Assembly (NCBI GenBank): GCA_012798745.1
Contig: JAAZMQ010000090.1
Span: 1-48,208, forward strand
DNA from: Bacteroidales bacterium
GTDB taxonomy: Bacteria; Bacteroidota; Bacteroidia; Bacteroidales; Dysgonomonadaceae
Length of the DNA: 48,208 bases
Direction of reading: 5' to 3'
The translations under genes and the position numbers were made by a program. This document shows, piece by piece, positions 24,409-32,925 of this stretch (the stretch's first letter is position 1; the number at the start of each line of letters is the position of its first letter). The notes beneath the pieces were generated by a model. The model was not told the DNA's origin and made no database searches. It was given only the letters and a program-made list of their open reading frames with translations.

Positions 24409-25455
24409 ATGAGAGTAACCACAATTACAGAAATTATCTCGAAAGAACACGTTGAAACAGTTCGTTCTTATATCGAAAAATACAATAAAATAGTTATCAC
24501 TACACACCTTTCTCCCGATGGAGATGCCTTAGGTTCCTCTTTGGCTTTGTATCATTATCTCCTTCGTAAAGGAAAGGATGTGAAACTCATTGTCCCCAAT
24601 TCATTTCCTTATTTCTTGAAGTGGATGAAGGGGGTAGAGCATATTTTGGTTTATGAATATTATCCCGAAAGGGGGGGACATATCATTGAGCATGCTGAGT
24701 TGATTTTTTGTCTCGATTTCAATGTTCCTAAACGGGTTGGCGATATGGCTCCTTTTGTAATGAGTTCAGCTGCTAAAAAGGTTTTGATAGATCATCATCC
24801 CAATCCTGAAAATTCTTGCGATGTAGTGATTTCTCATCCCGAGATTTCATCCACCAGTGAGTTGATTTTTCGTTTACTGTATCAATTGGGCGAATACGAA
24901 CGAATCGACAAAGATATTGCCGAATGTATTTATTGTGGCATGATGACCGATACCGGCGGATTTACTTACAATTCCAATGATCCTGAAATATTCGAAATCA
25001 TCAGTTTTTTGTTAAGAAAGAATATCGACAAAGATGCCATTTATTCAAATGTTTATCACAATTATACCGAACAACGTTTTCGTCTATTGGGATTTACTTT
25101 GTTAAAGCGGATGAAAATCTATAATGATATTCATTCGGCTCTGATTTATCTTTCAAAAGAAGATTTGCAAAAATACAAGTCCGGGAAAGGCGATACCGAA
25201 GGTTTTGTGAATTATCCGCTGAGTATACGAGGCGTTGTCTTTTCTACTTTTATTTACGAAGACGATAATTACGTTAAATTGTCTTTTCGTTCGCGGGGGA
25301 ATTTTGCTTGCAATGAATTTGCTGCTGAATTTTTCCAGGGGGGAGGCCATTTGAATGCAGCGGGAGGCGAATTTTATGGTACCATACAAGATGCTATTGC
25401 TTTATTTGAAGTGGCCCTAAAAAAATATGAATCGAAATTGAGAAATGCGTCGTAG
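24409..25455 (+). CDS. DHH/DHHA1 phosphoesterase, NrnA-like (oligoribonuclease / pAp phosphatase)
   Basis: A 348-residue cytoplasmic phosphoesterase. The DHH domain has THLSPDGDALGSS (H33, D37, D39), FCLDFNVPKRVGD and the name-giving VLIDHHPNP. A further acidic motif is in GMMTDTGGFTYNS. The C-terminal DHHA1 domain has FSTFIYEDDNYVKLSFRSRG and the GGGHLNAAGGEF substrate loop. NrnA-type members degrade short RNAs and/or 3'-phosphoadenosine 5'-phosphate; related members hydrolyse c-di-AMP or pApA. Because cdaA is in the same window, a part in c-di-AMP turnover is possible but only inferred. It has its own -7 element after comEC. Confidence 0.9.
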   Translation: MRVTTITEIISKEHVETVRSYIEKYNKIVITTHLSPDGDALGSSLALYHYLLRKGKDVKLIVPNSFPYFLKWMKGVEHILVYEYYPERGGHIIEHAELIFCLDFNVPKRVGDMAPFVMSSAAKKVLIDHHPNPENSCDVVISHPEISSTSELIFRLLYQLGEYERIDKDIAECIYCGMMTDTGGFTYNSNDPEIFEIISFLLRKNIDKDAIYSNVYHNYTEQRFRLLGFTLLKRMKIYNDIHSALIYLSKEDLQKYKSGKGDTEGFVNYPLSIRGVVFSTFIYEDDNYVKLSFRSRGNFACNEFAAEFFQGGGHLNAAGGEFYGTIQDAIALFEVALKKYESKLRNAS

Positions 25456-25537
25456 CTGAATGCATGGGAAAAATGTTTTCAGGTTGGAAGAATCGTTTAT
25501 TTTTCATAAATAACTACTTTTTTGAAGTTGAATTATT

Positions 25538-25545
25538 TATTTTTG
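25538..25545 (+). promoter_or_regulatory. Promoter -7 of the DUF4827 gene
   Basis: TATTTTTG lies 37 nt upstream of the ATG and probably also drives glmM. Confidence 0.45.
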
Positions 25546-25582
25546 TATTGTATTCAAATTATATCATTAAGAATAAGCAAGA

Positions 25583-26131
25583 ATGAGAAAAATAAATTTT
25601 ATAATAGTCATCCTTATCGCTTTTTTGTTCATAGGGAATTCCTGTGATAGTCAGAAAACATATGCGGAATATTTAAAAGATGAATCCAATGCCATTAAGC
25701 AATTCATCGCTGAAAACGGGATAATCGTTCTTGATGAATATCCCGCCGATCATGTATTTGAACCGAATGAATTTTACCGAGATCCGGCTACCGGCGTATA
25801 TTATAATGTGATTGATTCGGGCGGATACAAAGCTGCTTTAGGCGCGGAGGTCTACATCCGTTTTAAGGGGCTGAGTTACTTTATGGATGGCGATACCACA
25901 AAATACGAAAATACTTATAGTCCGGAACCTGAAACCTTGGTCTACGGTAACCCATCTACTTATTCTTGTTATGCTTGGGTAGTGCCGTTGGTTCATGTGG
26001 GGCATTTGGGCAGAGTAAAAATGATTGTGCCGTTTAATCAAGGGCTTGCAATTGATCGATCGTATTTCCGTACAGCTTTTTATGAAAACTTGCAATATCG
26101 TATAGAGGAACTTGATTATCCAATAAATTAA
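25583..26131 (+). CDS. DUF4827 lipoprotein
   Basis: A 182-residue lipoprotein. Hydrophobic residues 5-19 end in IGNS before C21, a lipoprotein cleavage site. The mature part begins DSQKTYAEYLKDESNAIKQF, followed by a beta-rich domain with FYRDPATGVYYNVIDSGG, VYIRFKGLSYFMDGD and VPLVHVGHLGRVKMIVPFNQG. I recognise it as the Bacteroidales family DUF4827, whose overall shape recalls FKBP-like peptidyl-prolyl isomerases; that comparison is from memory and is weak. It ends 16 nt before glmM and is likely cotranscribed with it. A role in the periplasm near cell-wall or outer-membrane synthesis is inferred from location only. Confidence 0.75.
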   Translation: MRKINFIIVILIAFLFIGNSCDSQKTYAEYLKDESNAIKQFIAENGIIVLDEYPADHVFEPNEFYRDPATGVYYNVIDSGGYKAALGAEVYIRFKGLSYFMDGDTTKYENTYSPEPETLVYGNPSTYSCYAWVVPLVHVGHLGRVKMIVPFNQGLAIDRSYFRTAFYENLQYRIEELDYPIN

Positions 26132-26147
26132 AATCAATAAAATAGAT

Positions 26148-27530
26148 ATGACACTTATCAAATCCATTTCCGGAATCCGTGGAACGATTGGTGGGAAAGC
26201 CGGTGACAACCTGACACCGCTTGATGTTGTAAAATTTACGGCTGCATATGCTGCATTTATCGAAAAATATCGACAAGAGAAAGAGAAAAAAATTGTTGTG
26301 GGGCGCGATGCACGTCCTTCAGGGGAGATGATTCACCGACTTGTTGTGGGAGCACTTAACGGTATGGGATTTGATGTAGTGGATATTGGCATGGCTACAA
26401 CTCCGACTACCGAAATAGCCGTAGTTGAAGAAAACGCTGCCGGAGGAATTATTATTACTGCAAGTCATAATCCCAAGCATTGGAACGCGTTGAAATTACT
26501 GAATTCCGATGGCGAATTTCTGAATGCGGAAGAAGGACAACAAATTTTAAATATTGCAGAAGCTGAAGATTTTATTTTTTCTCCCGTTGATGAGTTAGGA
26601 AAAACGATAAGCAAATCATATCTTCAAAAGCATATTCAACATATATTGTCGCTCGATTTAGTAGATGTCGACGCCATCAAGAAAGCCAATTTGAAGGTAG
26701 CCGTGGATGCCGTAAATTCCGTAGGTGGAATTGCTGTTCCCGAATTGCTTTATGCGTTGGGAATAAAAGAGGTATTCAAATTACATTGTTCACCTCATGG
26801 CAATTTTTCACACAATCCGGAGCCACTTCCCCAACATTTGACCGAATTGGCCACGCTGATGAAAAGTTCGCATGCCGATGTGGGTTTCGCTGTTGATCCT
26901 GATGTGGACAGGCTGGTTATTTATTGCGAAAACGGAGAACCGTTTGGCGAAGAGTATACATTGGTTGCTGTTGCCGATTACGTATTGCAGCATAAGCCGG
27001 GAAATACGGTATCGAATTTGAGTTCGACCCGGGCTTTGCGCGATATTACAGAAGCACGAGGCGGAAAATATTATGCCGCGGCTGTGGGCGAAGTTAACGT
27101 TGTGGCCAAAATGAAAGAAGTAAATGCAGTGATTGGTGGCGAAGGGAACGGTGGGGTTATATACCCTGCTTCTCATTACGGACGCGATGCGTTGGTTGGC
27201 ATTGCATTGTTTCTTACTTACCTGGCAAAATCAGGTAAAAAAGTTTCGGAATTGCGCGCTTCTTATCCTACCTATTATATTGTAAAACAAAAAGTAGAAT
27301 TGACGCCCGACATGGATGTAGACGCTATTTTGGAAGCTGTTAAGGAGAAATTTAAAGATCAAGAAATTACCGATATCGACGGTGTTAAAATAGATTTTCC
27401 CGATAAATGGGTACATTTAAGAAAATCGAATACTGAACCCATCATTCGGATTTATTCTGAGGCTCAATCGGTTGAAGAAGCCGAAAATATCGCGAAACAG
27501 ATTATGGAAATGATAAAAGAATTTAAGTGA
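26148..27530 (+). CDS. glmM: Phosphoglucosamine mutase
   Basis: A 460-residue alpha-D-phosphohexomutase that converts glucosamine 6-phosphate to glucosamine 1-phosphate for peptidoglycan and lipopolysaccharide precursors. The active-site phosphoserine is S106 in ITASHNPKHWNALKLL. The metal loop is VDPDVDR, the sugar-binding loop EGNGGVIYP, and the phosphate-binding end RKSNTEPIIRIYSEA. Domain order is normal. Phosphomannomutase/phosphoglucomutase members look similar, and the glucosamine specificity is inferred from the GEGNGG loop and from common annotation of this Bacteroidales orthologue. It follows the DUF4827 gene. Confidence 0.88.
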   Translation: MTLIKSISGIRGTIGGKAGDNLTPLDVVKFTAAYAAFIEKYRQEKEKKIVVGRDARPSGEMIHRLVVGALNGMGFDVVDIGMATTPTTEIAVVEENAAGGIIITASHNPKHWNALKLLNSDGEFLNAEEGQQILNIAEAEDFIFSPVDELGKTISKSYLQKHIQHILSLDLVDVDAIKKANLKVAVDAVNSVGGIAVPELLYALGIKEVFKLHCSPHGNFSHNPEPLPQHLTELATLMKSSHADVGFAVDPDVDRLVIYCENGEPFGEEYTLVAVADYVLQHKPGNTVSNLSSTRALRDITEARGGKYYAAAVGEVNVVAKMKEVNAVIGGEGNGGVIYPASHYGRDALVGIALFLTYLAKSGKKVSELRASYPTYYIVKQKVELTPDMDVDAILEAVKEKFKDQEITDIDGVKIDFPDKWVHLRKSNTEPIIRIYSEAQSVEEAENIAKQIMEMIKEFK

Positions 27531-27621
27531 TTACCTTTGATTTTTTATAGATTGTTTGTGTTGCTTAGTAAAATATACAGGCAACATGAAGATGAAGATA
27601 TGAGGATAACAGTGTTGCGTA

Positions 27622-28452
27622 ATGAAAGATAAATTGATCAGTTATGATGAGATAAAAAAAATTCATCCTATTTTCAGAGGAAAATATGGGAATAATCTTT
27701 TCAAATTGATGATGAAAATATCGGGATTGAATCATGTAAACGAAATCTACGATAAGTCGAAACACCTCACGGGGCCTGCATTTTGCAAAGATGTTTTGGA
27801 TAAACTTGAAATACAACGCATCTTACGGAATGAGGAAGTGTTGGATAAATATAAAGAGAAACCATTTATTACTGTATCTAATCATGCCTATGGCCATATT
27901 GACGGCATTGCAGCTATTGAAGTGGTGGGGAGCCGTGTGAAAGATTATAAAATGATGGTGAATTTTGTTTTAGGAATGATTGATACCATGTCTGAAAATT
28001 TTATTGTTGTTAATCCCTTTAAATCAGATAAAAAACGCGATGTTACTCTTAACGGCATAAAAGAATGTATTGATCATATTCGTCAAGGACATCCTTTGGG
28101 GTTTTTCCCGGCCGGTGCTATTTCCGATTTTACGAGGAAAGGTTTTAAAATAACGATTGCCGATAGGAAATGGCAGCCTTCGGTCGTTAAATTGATAAAA
28201 AAAGCGAAAGTTCCGGTGATCCCTATTCATTTTTCAGGAGGAAATTCTCCACGTTTTTATGCTTTACGTCTTTTGGGCTGGCAAGTACGTACTTTGGGTT
28301 TATGCCATGAATTAAAGAATAAAAAAGGGAAAAAATTGGTTATTACTTTTGGAGACCCTATCATGCCCGAAGAAATGGCGAAATATCGGGATATTGAAAA
28401 ACTTGGAGAATTTTTAAAATCGAAGACGTATGCTTTAGGGGATGTCAAATAA
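27622..28452 (+). CDS. PlsC-like lysophospholipid acyltransferase
   Basis: A 276-residue acyltransferase of the glycerolipid (LPLAT) superfamily, probably acylating a lysophospholipid or an aminolipid precursor at the inner membrane. The catalytic block is SNHAYGHIDGIAAI. Its His-to-Asp spacing is HX5D, one residue longer than the classic NHX4D of PlsC. The second block is GFFPAGAISDFTRKG, in place of the usual FPEGTRS, and the third is VIPIHFSGGNSPRFY. As I recall, Bacteroidales homologues of this subgroup share the longer spacing (NHPFGALDG), so it is a family trait rather than a defect. No signal peptide or clear transmembrane helix is seen. Acyl donor and acceptor are unknown. Confidence 0.8.
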   Translation: MKDKLISYDEIKKIHPIFRGKYGNNLFKLMMKISGLNHVNEIYDKSKHLTGPAFCKDVLDKLEIQRILRNEEVLDKYKEKPFITVSNHAYGHIDGIAAIEVVGSRVKDYKMMVNFVLGMIDTMSENFIVVNPFKSDKKRDVTLNGIKECIDHIRQGHPLGFFPAGAISDFTRKGFKITIADRKWQPSVVKLIKKAKVPVIPIHFSGGNSPRFYALRLLGWQVRTLGLCHELKNKKGKKLVITFGDPIMPEEMAKYRDIEKLGEFLKSKTYALGDVK

Positions 28453-28489
28453 ATTTATTATTTTTGATATTCCATCCTGTTATTGACTT

Positions 28490-28497
28490 TATTTTTG
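28490..28497 (+). promoter_or_regulatory. Promoter -7 of the activator-lptE-TPR-secG operon
   Basis: TATTTTTG lies 20 nt upstream of the ATG at 28517. A second copy, TATTTTTG at 28459-28466, also fits, so the operon may have two starts. Confidence 0.45.
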
Positions 28498-28516
28498 CAG
28501 TTTGGAGATTCATTTT

Positions 28517-29797
28517 ATGGCAAAACAAAATATTCAACAAGTAAAACAACGATTTGGCATCATAGGCACTTCCCCGGAATTGGATCGTGCCATTGATGTA
28601 GCACTCCAGGTAGCCCCGACAGATTTATCTGTCCTTATTACAGGTGAAAGTGGAGTAGGTAAAGAAATTTTTCCTCAAATAATTCATCAATATAGTGGAA
28701 GAAAACATGGTCCTTATTTTGCAGTAAACTGTGGTTCTATTCCCGAAGGAACAATTGATTCGGAGCTTTTTGGTCATGAAAAAGGCTCTTTCACAGGCGC
28801 AACAGCAACCCGAAAGGGTTATTTTGAAGTGGCTGACGGGGGAACTCTCTTCCTCGACGAAGTGGCCGAATTGCCTCTTCCCACGCAAGCAAGATTGCTC
28901 AGGGTACTCGAAACAGGAGAATTTATCAAGGTGGGTTCATCCAAAGTGGAAAAAAGCGATGTGCGTGTGGTCGCTGCCACCAATATGAATATGGTGCAAG
29001 CCGTTGAAAGTGGAAGATTTAGGGAAGATTTGTATTATCGATTGAATTCGGTGCCTATCCGCATACCTCCTCTTCGTCAACGGAAAGAAGACATTCCATT
29101 GCTGTTTCATAAATTTGCTACCGATTTTGCAGAAAAATACATGATACCGCCTATTAGTTTAACTAACGCTGCAAAAGAAATGCTTAAAGATTATCGGTGG
29201 CCCGGTAATATACGTCAATTGAAAAATATTACGGAGCAAATTTCCATTATTGAACAGGAAAGAATAATTACACCCGAAATTTTGAAACGCTACTTGCCCG
29301 ACGAAGAAGTGGGTATGGTGCCTGTTCGCTTGTTCGATGTAAAAGAAAGCGGACAAAGAACGTTTGCAAATGAACGTGAAATTTTGTATCAAGTCTTGTT
29401 CGACATGAAAAAGGACATTATGGATTTGAAACAAATTGTTGCCACTATTTTGTCTGCTTCCGGGGACAAAATAAAATCTGCTTTTGCGACGGAGAGCACG
29501 TCGGCTAATCCCCCTTTAGTTTCTCAGGACCCTGCTTCGTTAAATTTTCCCTTTAAATATGACAACATTGTTCCCGAGGCTTCTTCCATCGAAAATGATC
29601 CGAAGCACGAAGAAGAGATTCAGGAAGCTACCGAGTATGAGGAGCGAGCACTTTCATTGGAGGATGTAGAAAAAGATATGATTGTGAAAGCATTGGAGCG
29701 TCATAATGGCAAACGAAAACCGGCCGCTAATGATTTGAAAATATCCGAAAGAACATTATATAGGAAGATTAAAGAGTATAAGTTAGAAAATTTATGA
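28517..29797 (+). CDS. Sigma-54-type AAA+ transcriptional regulator with Fis HTH, no receiver domain
   Basis: A 426-residue enhancer-binding-type regulator. The start at 28517 (MAKQNIQQVKQRFG) is the ATG; a TTG five codons upstream is rejected. The AAA+ domain begins almost at the N-terminus: Walker A GESGVGKE (43-50), the sigma-54-contact loop as GSFTGA (90-95, versus the usual GAFTGA), Walker B GGTLFLDE (108-115), then GRFREDLYYRL. After about residue 250 comes a 130-residue, Ser/Glu-rich linker, then a Fis-type HTH (RHNGKRKPAANDLKISERTLYRKIKEY). With no receiver, GAF or PAS domain, its signal must act another way. The stop overlaps the lptE start (ATGA), so it is coupled to envelope genes. 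Confidence 0.9.
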   Translation: MAKQNIQQVKQRFGIIGTSPELDRAIDVALQVAPTDLSVLITGESGVGKEIFPQIIHQYSGRKHGPYFAVNCGSIPEGTIDSELFGHEKGSFTGATATRKGYFEVADGGTLFLDEVAELPLPTQARLLRVLETGEFIKVGSSKVEKSDVRVVAATNMNMVQAVESGRFREDLYYRLNSVPIRIPPLRQRKEDIPLLFHKFATDFAEKYMIPPISLTNAAKEMLKDYRWPGNIRQLKNITEQISIIEQERIITPEILKRYLPDEEVGMVPVRLFDVKESGQRTFANEREILYQVLFDMKKDIMDLKQIVATILSASGDKIKSAFATESTSANPPLVSQDPASLNFPFKYDNIVPEASSIENDPKHEEEIQEATEYEERALSLEDVEKDMIVKALERHNGKRKPAANDLKISERTLYRKIKEYKLENL

Positions 29798-30303
29798 AAC
29801 CCGTCCTTTTTTTCGCTTTTGCAGGGATTTGTATTTTGCTGGATTCATGTTCTGTTTCCTATCGATTCGATGGAGCATCCGTCGATTATAATACAACCAA
29901 AACATTGTATTTGGCTAATTTCCCTAATCAAGCACAGTTGATATATCCTCCTCTTGAACAACGTTTTAATGAGGAGTTGAAAGATATCTTTATTCGCAAT
30001 ACCCGGCTTCAGCTCGTAAATCAAAATGGCGATTTGGAGATTGAAGGTGAAATTGTTGGATATGATCTTACTCCAATGGCTGTACAAGAAGATGCATTTG
30101 CTTCGGAAACCCGTTTGACAATGACGGTGAGAATGCGTTATCGCAATAATAAAGTGGAAGGTCAAGATAAAGAAGAAACCATATCGGCTTACCGGAACTT
30201 CCCCAGCGATAAGGTGTTAACTGATATTCAAGATCAATTAATTGATGAACTTTGTAAAGATATTATTGATCAGATATTCAATTCCACAATGTCTAATTGG
30301 TAA
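29794..30303 (+). CDS. lptE: LptE-family LPS-assembly lipoprotein
   Basis: A 169-residue outer-membrane lipoprotein. Signal residues 1-18 end in LLDS before C19, the lipid-attachment cysteine. The mature protein opens SVSYRFDGASVDY and has the alternating strands and helices of the LptE fold, with the motif NQAQLIYPPLEQRFNEELKDIF early and a long C-terminal helix. LptE plugs the LptD barrel and helps deliver lipopolysaccharide to the outer leaflet. The partner LptD is encoded at 39824-42553 in the same window. The gene lies in an overlapping operon with the sigma-54-type regulator upstream and a TPR-like protein and secG downstream. Confidence 0.88.
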   Translation: MKPVLFFAFAGICILLDSCSVSYRFDGASVDYNTTKTLYLANFPNQAQLIYPPLEQRFNEELKDIFIRNTRLQLVNQNGDLEIEGEIVGYDLTPMAVQEDAFASETRLTMTVRMRYRNNKVEGQDKEETISAYRNFPSDKVLTDIQDQLIDELCKDIIDQIFNSTMSNW

Positions 30304-30317
30304 GTTGTATTTTTCTG

Positions 30318-31088
30318 ATGATCAGTGCCGAATTATATAGTTGGGTTGAAAATCCTCAGATTTTAGATGATGTTACGCTCGTGAAATTGGAGGAGACTTT
30401 AAATGAGTATCCTTATTTTCAAACCGCTCGCTTACTTTATCAAAAGAATCTGCATATTTTACAACATCCGCATTTTTCGGACGAACTACCTAAAACCGCC
30501 CTTTTTTGTGCTGACAGAAGGGGATTATTTTATTTGATAAATAAACAAGATTACGTTATGTTCTTAGAAGAAGCTGACTCGGATGGGCTAGCTCAAGAAG
30601 ATCGTACTCAAACATTGATTGATTCCTTTTTTGATCGTGTTGGAGAAGAAGAGAAATCAGACGAAGCTGTTTGTCCAAATTTGGGGATGGAAATGATTTC
30701 ATATGATTATTTATCATATCTGGAGTCGATTGAACCCAACAATACGGAAAGCGAAAACGAATCGGATAATAATTTGTTGAAACACCACGATATTATTGAT
30801 CGATTTATTGAAAAAGCGGATTCGAATGCATCATTTTCTCTAAGCGAAGACGATGCGTCTGTCAATAGAGATCAAAAGGATTATATCTCGGACAATGAAA
30901 TTGAAGAAGATACATTCTTAACCGAAACACTGGCAAAAATTTATATTAAACAAAAAAAATATGAACAAGCACTTACAATTATTAAGCGTTTAAGTTTGAA
31001 TTTTCCGAAAAAAAGTGCTTACTTTGCCGACCAAATTCAATTTTTGGAGCATTTGATTATTAACGAGAAAAATAAAAAACAATCTTGA
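30318..31088 (+). CDS. Acidic protein with C-terminal TPR-like repeat, function unknown
   Basis: A 256-residue protein I do not recognise by function. The ATG at 30318 (MISAELYSWVENPQILD) is preferred to a TTG seven codons upstream that would overlap lptE. The N-terminal 80 residues are helical, with NEYPYFQTARLLYQKNLH, a pattern seen in tetratricopeptide-like helices. The middle (about 105-200) is highly acidic and probably disordered. Residues about 205-256 form a clear TPR-like pair (TETLAKIYIKQKKYEQALTIIKRLSLNFPKKSAYFADQ). No signal peptide is present, so it is cytoplasmic. It sits one base from secG and just after lptE; a link with export or envelope assembly is inferred only from this. 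Confidence 0.75.
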   Translation: MISAELYSWVENPQILDDVTLVKLEETLNEYPYFQTARLLYQKNLHILQHPHFSDELPKTALFCADRRGLFYLINKQDYVMFLEEADSDGLAQEDRTQTLIDSFFDRVGEEEKSDEAVCPNLGMEMISYDYLSYLESIEPNNTESENESDNNLLKHHDIIDRFIEKADSNASFSLSEDDASVNRDQKDYISDNEIEEDTFLTETLAKIYIKQKKYEQALTIIKRLSLNFPKKSAYFADQIQFLEHLIINEKNKKQS

Positions 31089-31089
31089 T

Positions 31090-31452
31090 ATGTATGTTTT
31101 CCTTACCATTCTTATTTTAATTGCAGCTATCTTAATGATTCTTATCGTGTTGGTTCAAAAATCCAAAGGAGGGGGGTTAGCTGCCGGCTTTTCGTCATCC
31201 AATCAAATTATGGGTGTACGAAAAACTACCGATTTTTTGGAAAAAACAACATGGACTCTTGCTGCCGTGATTATTATTTTGAGCATTTTTACTGCAAAAT
31301 ATACAGCATCACATTCTCAAGGTCCTCAATCTCAGGTTGAGGTGCAACAGCCTGCTCCTCTCAGCCCGGGTGTAGCTCCCGATGTGACGCCTACCATGCC
31401 GATGCCTTCGCCAACGTTACCCAATCAGGAAGGTACCCAACAGCAAGAGTAA
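31090..31452 (+). CDS. secG: Preprotein translocase subunit SecG
   Basis: A 120-residue inner-membrane protein of the SecYEG channel. The first membrane helix spans about 2-22. The conserved cytoplasmic loop VQKSKGGGLAAGFSSSNQIMGVRKTTDFLEKTTW follows, and the second helix is about 55-72. The C-terminal 45 residues are Pro/Gln-rich (AP, MP, SP repeats), low in complexity and longer than in E. coli, as is frequent in Bacteroidota. It is the last gene of the operon starting at 28517 and converges on the DUF721 gene. Confidence 0.95.
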   Translation: MYVFLTILILIAAILMILIVLVQKSKGGGLAAGFSSSNQIMGVRKTTDFLEKTTWTLAAVIIILSIFTAKYTASHSQGPQSQVEVQQPAPLSPGVAPDVTPTMPMPSPTLPNQEGTQQQE

Positions 31453-31496
31453 AGCCAAACGAATTCGCAACCGGAAGAAAGATAAATAAAAGCAAT

Positions 31497-31790
31497 TTAT
31501 CTTAGCACAATATCATGCACAATTGGCATTCCTGCAGCCTCATTGAGTTTCTCAATGAGGTTTTGTTTATTCATTTGTAATTCTGCTCGTAGAACCGATG
31601 AGGTAAGCTGAACATAAAGTATGTTTCGTTTTAGATAGACATTTTTTGTGTAGCTGCTTACTCCTGAGCCAAGCAATTCGCGCCAGGCTCCAACTGCACG
31701 TTGTTCGGCTATTTTAGTTTTAAGAAAAGGATTTTCTTTAAAATATTCCGACAAAATATCGCCAATGGACTTCGATTCGCGTTTGAGCAT
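31497..31790 (-). CDS. DUF721 (DciA-like) protein
   Basis: A 97-residue protein with the DUF721 fold. Residues 1-30 are basic and helical (MLKRESKSIGDILSEYFKEN). The core VGAWRELLGSGVSSYTKNVYLKRNILYVQLTSSVLRAELQMNKQ is the family signature. Family members called DciA help load the replicative helicase DnaB in bacteria without DnaC. A small DUF721 protein next to recF supports a replication or repair role, but function here is inferred. It is 10 nt downstream of recF and ends the nadB-folP-cdaA-recF unit. Confidence 0.85.
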   Translation of the reverse strand: MLKRESKSIGDILSEYFKENPFLKTKIAEQRAVGAWRELLGSGVSSYTKNVYLKRNILYVQLTSSVLRAELQMNKQNLIEKLNEAAGMPIVHDIVLR

Positions 31791-31800
31791 AAAAAAGAAT

Positions 31801-32910
31801 TTAATCGGTTATTTGACTAATATAGCCATTTTTTACAGAATAGATATGATAATCGGTATGTGCTGTTTTCTCCAACATTTTGTCTAGCGATTTGCGATTG
31901 GTATCGGATATGAATATTTGTCCAAATTCGTTTTCCAAAACAAGTTTGATGATTTCTTCCACACGTGAACCGTCTAATCGATCAAAAATATCGTCCAACA
32001 GCAAAAGAGGCTTCGTTTTTGTTGTTTCAAGTAAAAAATGAAATTGAGCTAATTTCATGGATACAAAAAAAGTTTTGTTCTGACCCTGAGATCCTGTTTT
32101 TTTGATCGGAAAATTGTCCAGCAGCATTTCCAAATCGTCTCTATGGATGCCGACTGTAGTATATCCTAGCACAATGTCCTTCTGTCGGTTTCTTTTTAGC
32201 AGATGATGAAGATCGTTGTCTTGTAGTTGAGAGACATATTGAAGTGAAACGTTTTCATTTGATCGACTAATCAGATTATAAAAACGATTGAAAATGGGAA
32301 TAAATTGGTCGATAAAAGCTTTGCGTTTTTCAAAAATAAACATTCCTTCATCGGTTAACTGTTCTTCCCATATTTCGAGTAAATTTACGTCGATGTGTTC
32401 TTTTTCGTTTTTCAGTAAAACATTGCGTTGTTGCAAGGCCCTGTTGTAACGAATCAACGCATGCATGTAATTTTTGTCGAATTGGGAAATCACCATATCC
32501 ATGAATTTTCGTCGTTCGTTGCTGCCCCCAACAATCAGCTCATCATCATTCGGTGAAATCATTACGAGGGGAATAAATCCAATATGATCCGACAATCGTT
32601 CGTACTCTTTTTTGTTGCGTTTGAATTGTTTTTTTTGACGTCTCCGTATGGCACAATAAATTTCTTCAATCGAGCGATCGGGAAACTCATATTTCCCCTG
32701 AAGCATGCAGAAATCGGAATGATGACGAATAATTTGAGAATCGACAGGATTTGTATGACTTTTACAAAAAGATAAATAGTAGATAGCATCCAGTAGATTG
32801 GTCTTTCCCATGCCGTTGTCACCAATGAAACAGTTGAGTTTGGGAGATAACTCGAGTTCTACCTGTACCAGATTTTTGTAATTTATAAGGGACAATTGTT
32901 GTAAAATCAT
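31801..32910 (-). CDS. recF: DNA replication and repair protein RecF
   Basis: A 369-residue SMC-like ATPase that helps load RecA at single-strand gaps. Walker A is GDNGMGKTN (30-38, K36 and T37). The ABC signature is in TGSQGQNKTFFVSMKLAQ and Walker B in LLLLDDIFDRLD. The N-terminal LINYKNL and the D-loop/switch end QIFISDTNRKSL are typical. Length is normal. It lies between cdaA (15 nt upstream) and the DUF721 gene, rather than next to dnaA and dnaN. Confidence 0.96.
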   Translation of the reverse strand: MILQQLSLINYKNLVQVELELSPKLNCFIGDNGMGKTNLLDAIYYLSFCKSHTNPVDSQIIRHHSDFCMLQGKYEFPDRSIEEIYCAIRRRQKKQFKRNKKEYERLSDHIGFIPLVMISPNDDELIVGGSNERRKFMDMVISQFDKNYMHALIRYNRALQQRNVLLKNEKEHIDVNLLEIWEEQLTDEGMFIFEKRKAFIDQFIPIFNRFYNLISRSNENVSLQYVSQLQDNDLHHLLKRNRQKDIVLGYTTVGIHRDDLEMLLDNFPIKKTGSQGQNKTFFVSMKLAQFHFLLETTKTKPLLLLDDIFDRLDGSRVEEIIKLVLENEFGQIFISDTNRKSLDKMLEKTAHTDYHIYSVKNGYISQITD

Positions 32911-32925
32911 TAAAAATACCCTTTT

